Assembly (NCBI GenBank): GCA_041725875.1
Contig: JBGRQB010000127.1
Location: forward strand, 1 to 13,217
Reading direction: 5' to 3'
Length of the DNA stretch: 13,217 bases
From: JBGRQB01 sp041725875
GTDB lineage: Bacteria; Bacteroidota; Ignavibacteria; Ignavibacteriales; Melioribacteraceae
Made by a program: the position numbers and the translations under genes. This document shows positions 8,006 to 13,217 of this stretch, one piece after another. A model generated the notes under the pieces. The model worked only from the letters and a program-made list of their open reading frames with translations, had not been told where the DNA came from and ran no database searches. Within the stretch, counting starts at the first letter, position 1; each line of letters starts with the position of its first letter.

Positions 8006-8830
8006 TTAAGTAAATGAGTGAAAAGTATTTGCAATAATTAATGACGCAGCCATTGAAATCAGCGTAAAACTGAAGCCAATAACAGTAATGATAATCACCT
8101 TTCTTCCATACCATTTCAAAAATACTTTGGCAATGATCCCTATTGTGTAGACCGTCCAGATAATAGAAGCGGAAATAATTTTGGGATCAAAATAATTGAA
8201 ATCGGGAAATGCAGAAGGGAGCCATAAATAGCCGATTAAAATTGCGACTGTAAAAAGGCAATAACCTATTACAATTGAGTTAAAACTCAATTTTTCCAGT
8301 ATTTCCAGATTTGGGAGTTTGTTGAAGATTAATCCGTAATTATGAGTTTTTAATTTTCTGTACAGAATTAAAAATAATGTTCCGTAAACTGCAGAAAGGG
8401 TAATTCCTGCGTGACCAATTAAAGCACTTATAACGTGTATACCCAAAAGCTGATTTCTTAAGACTTCTTTTACATCATAAAGATTTTCAATAAATATTGA
8501 TGAAATAAGTTGAAACCCGACTGAAAATATAATTATGAATAAACCTGTTTCCCTGACATCTGTAACCAGTTCGAGCACAAAATATGCGAAGCAGATACAA
8601 AAAGCGAGAACCGTAAAGAGTTCAAACTTATTTGTAATGGGCGGGTGATCAAATTCAATTATTCTGAAAATCAGATATGAAAAATGTGTAAAAAGGGTAA
8701 CAAGCAAAAACAGGCGTTTTGAGTTACCGAGATTTATTTTCTCTTTGAAAAAATCGAGCGCATAAACGCTGAATGAAATTATGTATAAAAAGGGTAAAAT
8801 CAGATTAAGAAATTGTATAATTTTAAGCAT
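8006..8830 (-). CDS. CcsA/HemX-like cytochrome c assembly membrane protein
   Basis: Integral membrane protein of 274 residues with about eight hydrophobic segments (roughly 5-25, 38-56, 70-90, 95-113, 130-157, 186-204, 217-238, 245-268). It fits the CcsA/HemX cytochrome c assembly family: HPPITNKFELF resembles the conserved early loop, GIHVISALIGHAG carries His132 in the family position, and the end ANTFHSF carries His271 as in the family's terminal HSY. The usual Trp-rich WGxxWxWDP heme motif is replaced by a segment ending NYFDPK (about 212-217), so only the DPK remains. It opens the hem operon, as HemX-like genes do beside hemA in several phyla. ATG 8830 follows GAGG. A role in heme handling or in controlling HemA is possible; true cytochrome c synthase activity is doubtful. 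Confidence 0.85.
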   Translation of the reverse strand: MLKIIQFLNLILPFLYIISFSVYALDFFKEKINLGNSKRLFLLVTLFTHFSYLIFRIIEFDHPPITNKFELFTVLAFCICFAYFVLELVTDVRETGLFIIIFSVGFQLISSIFIENLYDVKEVLRNQLLGIHVISALIGHAGITLSAVYGTLFLILYRKLKTHNYGLIFNKLPNLEILEKLSFNSIVIGYCLFTVAILIGYLWLPSAFPDFNYFDPKIISASIIWTVYTIGIIAKVFLKWYGRKVIIITVIGFSFTLISMAASLIIANTFHSFT

Positions 8831-8877
8831 AGCGCCTCATAATAAGATTTGCTGTCTGAATATTAAATTTTACGACT

Positions 8878-8914
8878 CAAATATATGAATAATATGGGTA
8901 AAATATTATTCAAA
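8878..8914 (-). promoter_or_regulatory. Candidate promoter of the hem operon
   Basis: Reading leftward, TATATTTG (8878-8885 on the plus strand as CAAATATA) matches the Bacteroidota -7 pattern TAnnTTTG, about 48 bases before the ccsA-like ATG. A TTTG (8911-8914) lies 25 bases upstream of it, longer than the usual spacing. The region is AT-rich so chance matches are likely. It is the only intergenic space large enough for the operon promoter. Confidence 0.3.
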
Positions 8915-8919
8915 ACATA

Positions 8920-8947
8920 AAGAAGAAGACTATTTAGTCTTCTTCTT
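8920..8947 (-). terminator. Hairpin terminator containing the stop codon of the secreted-protein gene
   Basis: A perfect 13-base inverted repeat pairs 8920-8932 with 8935-8947. In the leftward transcript it reads GAAGAAGACTA / TAGTCTTCTTC and is followed by a T-rich stretch, TTTATGTTTT. The stop codon TAA of the upstream gene lies at the apex, and the acidic EEED codons form one arm. The arms are not GC-rich, so strength is uncertain. It would separate this gene from the hem operon beginning about 100 bases further on. Confidence 0.55.
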
Positions 8948-9596
8948 CGTTATTCTGAAAATTTTCCATATTTTTTAGCATTTCATTGAGTCCGGGATTT
9001 TTTTTCTCGGTAAATCCGTCGGGAAGTTTAAATTTTTCGGCCGGTACAGTTACATCCAGTTCAATACTTGTTGCAATGTAATAGGTTTTTATTCCCATCA
9101 TATCTATTTCTATTTTTAGAGGGATAAATTTGTGAGTCCAGGTTTTGGTTCCAATCTTAGCAATTTCCCATATTTTGCAAGGTTTTCCGAGAACTGTTTC
9201 TTCCCCGACCATTTTTCCGCCAACATTTTTCATTATTTCTTCACCAAATTTTTCAGCATCGATTATATTTTGAGACCCCTGTTGTGTAAGCTCAAAAAAG
9301 GGATTAGGCATTTTTGTATAAGTTTTGGTATTATAATCAGCAACAAAAATTGTTGCATCGTTCATTACAGTCCGCTGATTATTTTCCTGAGTAAATCCCA
9401 TCACTGAGGTTTTAATTTTAGTTTCTTTGGCTTCGTCGGAACCGAAGTTGTCGAAATATAAAATTTCAGTACCCTTGGAGATTCCTTCAACTTTGTATTT
9501 TATTATTCCTGATTTAGCTTGATAGCGCTTAAAATTTTGCCCGTAAATTGAAGTTATTGTAAAAAGTATAATAAGTACCAAAAATATTTTTTTCAT
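8934..9596 (-). CDS. Secreted protein of unknown function (LolA-fold/DUF4412-like impression)
   Basis: Predicted exported protein of 220 residues. The first 19 residues (MKKIFLVLIILFTITSIYG) are a typical signal peptide with probable cleavage before Gln20, a common pattern in Bacteroidota; there is no lipobox Cys. The mature part is rich in beta-strand patterns, with one Cys in VLGKPCKIWEI, a motif reminiscent of DUF4412 or LolA-like periplasmic proteins, followed by WTHKFIPLKIE. The C-terminus is charged and ends in EEED. ATG 9596 is preceded by AAAGGAG (9603-9609) at six-base spacing, the best ribosome site in the window. It is in the same orientation as the hem operon but is separated by a hairpin. 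The function is unknown; the family resemblance is from memory and weak. Confidence 0.8.
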   Translation of the reverse strand: MKKIFLVLIILFTITSIYGQNFKRYQAKSGIIKYKVEGISKGTEILYFDNFGSDEAKETKIKTSVMGFTQENNQRTVMNDATIFVADYNTKTYTKMPNPFFELTQQGSQNIIDAEKFGEEIMKNVGGKMVGEETVLGKPCKIWEIAKIGTKTWTHKFIPLKIEIDMMGIKTYYIATSIELDVTVPAEKFKLPDGFTEKKNPGLNEMLKNMENFQNNEEED

Positions 9597-9631
9597 TTAA
9601 AGCTCCTTTAATTTTGCCAATATGGTTTAAT

Positions 9632-9660
9632 AAGATAAATAATCTCTTTATTTGATGCAA
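9632..9660 (-). promoter_or_regulatory. Candidate promoter for the secreted-protein gene
   Basis: In the leftward direction TTGCAT is followed after 17 bases by TATCTT, a weak sigma-70-like pair ending 36 bases before the ATG at 9596. It matches consensus only partly (TTG plus four of six in the -10). The 17-base spacing and location support it, but AT-rich composition makes chance matches common. Confidence 0.3.
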
Positions 9661-9708
9661 TAAAAGCGGTGTTTTTAGCTGGTAAATTTAGTTTTAAAAT
9701 GAATTTAC

Positions 9709-9737
9709 TTGAACAACTAATAATTTTTCTTTAAAAT
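9709..9737 (+). promoter_or_regulatory. Candidate promoter for the histidine kinase gene
   Basis: TTGAAC (9709-9714) and TAAAAT (9732-9737) are separated by 17 bases, a good sigma-70-like pair, and end 31 bases before the ATG at 9769. It shares the 172-bp divergent intergenic region with the leftward candidate promoter at 9632-9660. Bacteroidota-type sigma factors may prefer other elements, so this is tentative. Confidence 0.4.
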
Positions 9738-9768
9738 AAATTGTCTTGATAAATTTAAAAACGATCTT

Positions 9769-11658
9769 ATGCAAAAGAAGAGAATCTGTTTCCTTTCACC
9801 AGAAAACGCCTATTCCCTTAGTATTTTAGAGCAAATTAAGAGATTCGCACCGGGAATTGTGGAATCGCACAGCTATGAAAATGTGGCCGATGTGAGATTT
9901 GATGACTACGATTTTCTGATTTTGAGTGGTGATTTTTCAATTGTTGCCGAAACAATTAACAATTATTTAAATCTTCACCGCATACCGGCAGTTTATATTT
10001 CGCACAAAAAAGACCAGTACATTGTTAATAATAATTTTGCGGTTATTAACCCGCCAATAACAAAAAATAATTTATGTACGTCACTTGAACTTGCCGAGCT
10101 TAAACTAAGCGGACCCCTTTCAGTTTGTTCCAACAAGTATTATCAGAAGTTAATTCAAAATTCTACCGACTTAACTTTAATAATTGACAATGAAGGACTA
10201 ATCAGTTTTGTTTCGCCGGTTATTGAAAGAGTATCTGGGTTTAAGCGCTTTGAAGTTACCGGAGAAAATATTTTTAGCTACACATTACCGGTCGATCACG
10301 AAAAACTGATAAACATAATTTCAGCTAAAAAAGAAATTGAAAATCCGGTTGAGTTAAGATTAAAAAATAAAAATGGCAAATATGTCTGGATGGAAGCCAA
10401 TTTTAAGAATTGTCTTAGCGACGAACTTATCGGCGGCTTTGTTGTAAATGCCAGAGATATTTCCGACAGAAAACTTACCCAGCATTCATACAAAGAAGAA
10501 AAAAGTATTTTTTATGCTGTGCTGCAAAATGCACCTGATGCATTTGTGCTGTTTAACTCAGATGGTGAAATCAGTTTTCTTAATTGTGCATTTTCCAAAA
10601 TGTCCGGGTTCTCTTATGAGGAATTATCAAACATTAACGACTGGGTAAAATTTGCCATTCCCGAAAAATATAGCAGCGAAGGCATTACAAATGCGCTTGG
10701 CGGAAAAAATAAACATCGTACTACTAAAATAAAGCGACGTGACGGAGTAGTAGCAGATATTGAATATGATATAATTGAATTGCATAATTGCGATTTACTC
10801 CTCACAATGAAAGATATAACAAAATATAAAAAATCGCAGATTGCACTTAGTAATTCACTGGATCTGCTTACGGCAAATAAATTTATTCTGGAAAACAGAA
10901 ATGCACAGCTTGCCGAATTAAATGAACGTTTGAAAGAATCGGAAAGAAGTTTGTCTGAATCAAATCTCAGCAAAGATAAATTCTTCTCTATAATTGCACA
11001 CGATTTGCGCTCTCCGTTTAATTCACTTTTGGGTATGACAAGTCTGCTTATTTCAGAATATGATTTTCTTGAAAAAGATGAAGTTCTCAAATTTTTAAGC
11101 GATATAAAAACTTCGTCACAAAATATTTTCCGTTTGTTAGAAAATCTTCTAAGCTGGGCGAAACTTAATTCAGGTATGATTGAGTTTAACCCTTCCAATG
11201 TTGATCTTTTTGAAATCAGCAGCAGAGTTAAGGGAACACTCAACTACAATGCAAAATATAAAAACATTAATCTGGTTAACAGAATTAAGAAAAATCAGCT
11301 TGTTGTTGCAGATGAACAAATGCTCCAGAGTGTTTTTCAGAACCTGCTTTCAAACTCAATTAAGTTTACAAACGCCGGTGGTGAAATAGTAATTGATTCT
11401 GATTTTACCGGTGAAAATTATAGCATTATTGTGAGAGATACCGGAATCGGAATCAGCGAAGAAGATCTGGAAAATCTTTTCAGAATTGATATCAACAGTT
11501 CCAAACGAGGAACAAATAATGAATCAGGCAGCGGTATCGGATTGATTTTGTGTAAAGAATTTATTGAAAAGAATGGCGGTAAATTAAAAGTAAACAGCGA
11601 AGTGGGAGAAGGAACCACTTTTAATTTTACAGTTCCTGCAGTTGAAATTACTGAATAA
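9769..11658 (+). CDS. Soluble PAS-domain sensor histidine kinase with a receiver-like N-terminus
   Basis: Two-component sensor kinase of 629 residues with no membrane segment or signal peptide, so it should sense a cytoplasmic cue. Order: a receiver-like alpha/beta segment (about 1-115), PAS (about 124-235, ending in VVNARDISDRK), PAS (about 245-355, ending in TMKDITKYK), a charged coiled-coil linker (about 355-400), HisKA with FFSIIAHDLRSPFN and phosphoacceptor His411, then HATPase_c with N-box NLLSNSIKF (525-533), G1 box DTGIGI (557-562) and G2 box GSGIGL (587-592). In the N-terminal segment the usual phosphoacceptor Asp after strand 3 appears to be Ser53 (FLILSGD), and the early acidic pair is absent, so it is probably a pseudo-receiver. 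No response regulator is nearby, so partner and signal are unknown. No clear Shine-Dalgarno precedes ATG 9769. Confidence 0.92.
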   Translation: MQKKRICFLSPENAYSLSILEQIKRFAPGIVESHSYENVADVRFDDYDFLILSGDFSIVAETINNYLNLHRIPAVYISHKKDQYIVNNNFAVINPPITKNNLCTSLELAELKLSGPLSVCSNKYYQKLIQNSTDLTLIIDNEGLISFVSPVIERVSGFKRFEVTGENIFSYTLPVDHEKLINIISAKKEIENPVELRLKNKNGKYVWMEANFKNCLSDELIGGFVVNARDISDRKLTQHSYKEEKSIFYAVLQNAPDAFVLFNSDGEISFLNCAFSKMSGFSYEELSNINDWVKFAIPEKYSSEGITNALGGKNKHRTTKIKRRDGVVADIEYDIIELHNCDLLLTMKDITKYKKSQIALSNSLDLLTANKFILENRNAQLAELNERLKESERSLSESNLSKDKFFSIIAHDLRSPFNSLLGMTSLLISEYDFLEKDEVLKFLSDIKTSSQNIFRLLENLLSWAKLNSGMIEFNPSNVDLFEISSRVKGTLNYNAKYKNINLVNRIKKNQLVVADEQMLQSVFQNLLSNSIKFTNAGGEIVIDSDFTGENYSIIVRDTGIGISEEDLENLFRIDINSSKRGTNNESGSGIGLILCKEFIEKNGGKLKVNSEVGEGTTFNFTVPAVEITE

Positions 11659-11727
11659 ATATACAAAATTAAGCTCCATCCCCAAATTCCCTAATATTAT
11701 TAAGTTTTAATAGAAATGAATTTTCCT

Positions 11728-11735
11728 TAAGTTTG
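11728..11735 (+). promoter_or_regulatory. Possible Bacteroidota-type -7 element upstream of pheA
   Basis: TAAGTTTG matches TAnnTTTG and lies 30 bases before the pheA ATG, in a 107-bp gap after the kinase gene. No convincing -33 element is present, only a T-rich stretch about 19 bases upstream. No hairpin terminator is visible between the kinase and pheA, so readthrough from the kinase promoter is an alternative. Confidence 0.25.
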
Positions 11736-11765
11736 AGGTTAATTTATCTACTAAAAGGTGTTGCT

Positions 11766-12896
11766 ATGCATAGTAATGAGCTTGCAGGATTAAGAGAAAA
11801 AATCAATCAGCTTGATTCTCAATTAATTGATCTTCTTGCAAGAAGAAGAGAAGCCAGTAATGAGGTTATTAAAACCAAAAACAAAGACGGCTTACCGATA
11901 AGAGATCTTAATCGCGAAGAAGAAATTCTTAAAAATTTAATAATCGAAGGAAAGAAAAAAGGACTGGATGCGTTTTTTGTTACAAATATTTTTAATGAAA
12001 TAATTGAAGATTCAGTCAGACTGCAGCAAAAATTTGTACTTACCGATGCTGTTGATAACAGTAAATCACAGCCACTTAAAATTGCAATTCAGGGAATTAT
12101 CGGTTCCTATAGTTCGCTAGCCGCAAGAAAATTTTTTAGTAGAGATTTTGATAATTTTATTTTTTCAGGAAAAAATACTTTTGAAGAAGTAGTACGCACG
12201 GTTGAAAAAGGTGGCGCAGATTACGCAATGCTGCCGGTTGAAAACACGACCTCCGGAAGTATAAATGAAGTTTATGACGCACTTATGCATACATCACTTT
12301 CCATAATTGGAGAGGAAATTTTTCAGGTAAAACATTGTCTGGTTGCAAATGAAAAAATTGCTTTGAGCAAAATAAAAAGAATTTATGCTCATCCGCAGGC
12401 CGCCGCACAATGTTCGGTATTTTTAAGATCAATACCTGATGTGCAGATAGAATTTTTTACAGATACAGCAATGTCAGCCAGAAAAATAAAAGAAGAAGGT
12501 GATAATGAGTCGGCGGCAATTGCGAGTCTGGAAGCCGCACAAACTTATGGCGTTGAAGTAATAAAAGAAAACATTGCAAATCAGGAGTCAAACTTTACAA
12601 GATTTTTAATTGCTTCAAGAAAACCTGTCAGTGTTGATTCACGGGTTCCTTGCAAAACTTCAATTGTTATGGCAATTAATCAGACTCCCGGTTCTTTGCT
12701 CGAAGCTCTCGGAATTTTAGGTTCTTTGGGAATTAATATGACCAAGCTTGAATCTCGTCCTGTTATTGGTAATCCGTGGGAAGAACTGTTTTATCTTGAT
12801 ATCGAAGGAAATATTGAAGATGAAAAAATAAAAGATGCTCTTGAACAACTGGGAAACAAAGCAAGATATTTTAAAGTTTTGGGAAGTTATCCTTAA
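11766..12896 (+). CDS. pheA: Chorismate mutase / prephenate dehydratase (P-protein)
   Basis: Bifunctional enzyme that rearranges chorismate to prephenate and dehydrates it to phenylpyruvate for phenylalanine synthesis. I chose ATG 11766 (376 residues), preceded by AAGGTG at 11755-11760 with five-base spacing; a TTG at 11733 would add eleven unsupported residues. Domains: AroQ chorismate mutase (1-90; LREKINQLDSQLIDLLARR, R50-E52); prephenate dehydratase (about 104-285; PVENTTSGSI, YAHPQAAAQC and the catalytic TRF at 278-280); ACT regulatory domain (about 297-376; TPGSLLEAL and the phenylalanine-binding ESRP at 329-332, ending KVLGSYP). Feedback inhibition by phenylalanine is expected from the ACT motifs. 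The stop TAA at 12894 is followed in the same frame by the DAHP synthase, with no gap of reading frame. Confidence 0.97.
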   Translation: MHSNELAGLREKINQLDSQLIDLLARRREASNEVIKTKNKDGLPIRDLNREEEILKNLIIEGKKKGLDAFFVTNIFNEIIEDSVRLQQKFVLTDAVDNSKSQPLKIAIQGIIGSYSSLAARKFFSRDFDNFIFSGKNTFEEVVRTVEKGGADYAMLPVENTTSGSINEVYDALMHTSLSIIGEEIFQVKHCLVANEKIALSKIKRIYAHPQAAAQCSVFLRSIPDVQIEFFTDTAMSARKIKEEGDNESAAIASLEAAQTYGVEVIKENIANQESNFTRFLIASRKPVSVDSRVPCKTSIVMAINQTPGSLLEALGILGSLGINMTKLESRPVIGNPWEELFYLDIEGNIEDEKIKDALEQLGNKARYFKVLGSYP

Positions 12897-13217
12897 CGAA
12901 ATATAACCAAACCAAAAATAGAAACTGTTTCTGATGAACCAGAAGTTTTGGAAGATGAAGTAAAGCCGGAAAATAAACCTTCTAAAAAGAAAAGTTATAA
13001 ACTTGTGAGTCGGGATTCAAAGCAGGAAGATACAGTTATCAAAGTTAAGGATTTTGAAATTGGTGGAAACGATTTTGTTGTTATTGCGGGTCCTTGCTCA
13101 GTTGAATCGCAGGAACAGATAGTTGCCTGTGCTTCAGAAGTTAAAACAGCAGGAGCGCAAATTTTACGCGGCGGATGTTACAAACCAAGAACTTCTCCTT
13201 ATGCTTTTCAGGGTATG
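12897..13217 (+). CDS. aroF: 3-deoxy-7-phosphoheptulonate (DAHP) synthase, type I-beta, partial; start uncertain
   Basis: N-terminal part of a DAHP synthase, which condenses phosphoenolpyruvate with erythrose 4-phosphate to open the shikimate pathway; it runs off the window. Recognisable core: YKLVSR (from 12996), EDTVIKV, the VVIAGPCSVES motif and GGCYKPRTSPYAFQG with the substrate-binding KPRTS. The frame is open from right after the pheA TAA and in the same frame. Positions 12897-12995 encode a charged linker rich in Glu, Lys and Pro. There is no ATG in this frame before the core: the only ordinary alternatives are TTG 12948 and GTG 13005, and neither has a good ribosome site. I give the open-frame limit as the start because the true one cannot be decided. 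The gene symbol follows the usual naming for this family and could equally be aroA or aroG in other systems. Confidence 0.85.

Noticed and set aside
8002..8034. N-terminal extension of HemA from TTG 8034.
   Set aside because: It would overlap the end of the ccsA-like gene and add residues not found in the family, whose start is MNIIGIS-like.
9682..9708. Inverted repeat GTAAATT / AATTTAC next to the kinase -35 element as an operator.
   Set aside because: Seven-base AT-only arms are expected by chance in such an AT-rich intergenic stretch, and no second copy was seen.
10614..11243. A 209-residue open frame on the minus strand inside the histidine kinase gene.
   Set aside because: It lies antisense to the linker, HisKA and PAS coding sequence, whose motifs are intact on the plus strand. 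Its product is low-complexity (Ser/Leu/Phe-rich), as expected for a shadow frame.
11716..11730. Mini-ORF MNFP before pheA as a possible attenuation leader peptide.
   Set aside because: It has only one Phe codon and no following hairpin pair or T-run, so phenylalanine attenuation is not supported.
11733..11765. N-terminal extension of PheA from TTG 11733.
   Set aside because: The AAGGTG ribosome site is placed for ATG 11766 and lies within the supposed extension; the AroQ domain starts normally from that ATG.
12934..12963. Short ATG frame (nine codons) between pheA and the DAHP synthase core.
   Set aside because: It is out of frame with the DAHP synthase, ends after nine codons and has no ribosome site.
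1..13217. tRNA, rRNA, CRISPR array, insertion sequence or prophage signals.
   Set aside because: I found no cloverleaf-like sequence, regularly spaced repeats, transposase motifs or phage genes; apart from the left edge the window is ordinary metabolic and signalling genes.

Overview
The window is AT-rich bacterial chromosomal DNA with tightly packed genes and clear Shine-Dalgarno sites (AAAGGAG, AGGAG, AAGGTG). The features together suggest the Bacteroidota/Chlorobiota/Ignavibacteriota lineage, with an Ignavibacteria-like organism as the best guess: a CcsA/HemX-like gene leading a long hem operon, an exported small protein whose signal peptide ends in YG-Q, a soluble PAS histidine kinase, and a type I-beta DAHP synthase beside a P-protein. 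This placement is inference; there is no rRNA or other marker gene here.

Region by region. Positions 1 to about 330 do not look like the rest: the composition is visibly more balanced, there is no coding frame, and the segment joins the last gene of the hem operon in mid-domain. I read it as a chimeric contig end or a foreign insertion. Positions 296-8830 on the minus strand hold an eight-gene operon in the order ccsA-like, hemA, hemC, hemD, hemE, hemN, hemH, hemY-type oxidase. Gaps between genes are 2 to 12 bp, so the operon is almost certainly one transcript with translational coupling. Positions 8934-9596 (minus) encode a small secreted protein of unknown function, followed by a perfect hairpin that contains its stop codon. 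A 172-bp divergent intergenic region then leads rightward into an orphan soluble sensor histidine kinase (9769-11658), a chorismate mutase/prephenate dehydratase with an ACT domain (11766-12896), and the start of a DAHP synthase that runs off the end.

How the genes work together. The hem genes cover the C5 route from glutamyl-tRNA: reductase (HemA), then hydroxymethylbilane (HemC), uroporphyrinogen III (HemD), coproporphyrinogen III (HemE), protoporphyrinogen IX without oxygen (HemN), protoporphyrin IX (HemY type) and heme (HemH). HemL and HemB are needed but are not in the window. The CcsA-like membrane protein links the operon to heme handling or cytochrome c maturation. The right-hand genes belong to phenylalanine synthesis: DAHP synthase makes the first shikimate-pathway intermediate, and PheA converts chorismate to phenylpyruvate under probable phenylalanine feedback.

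The points most worth a second look are: (1) the DAHP synthase reading frame is in frame with pheA, separated only by one TAA and a charged linker with no ATG, suggesting an interrupted or ancestral CM-PDT-DAHPS fusion; (2) the oxidase gene is cut and fused to unrelated DNA; (3) the CcsA-like protein keeps its heme-ligand histidines but lacks the Trp-rich WWD motif; (4) the kinase has an N-terminal receiver-like fold without phosphoacceptor residues.
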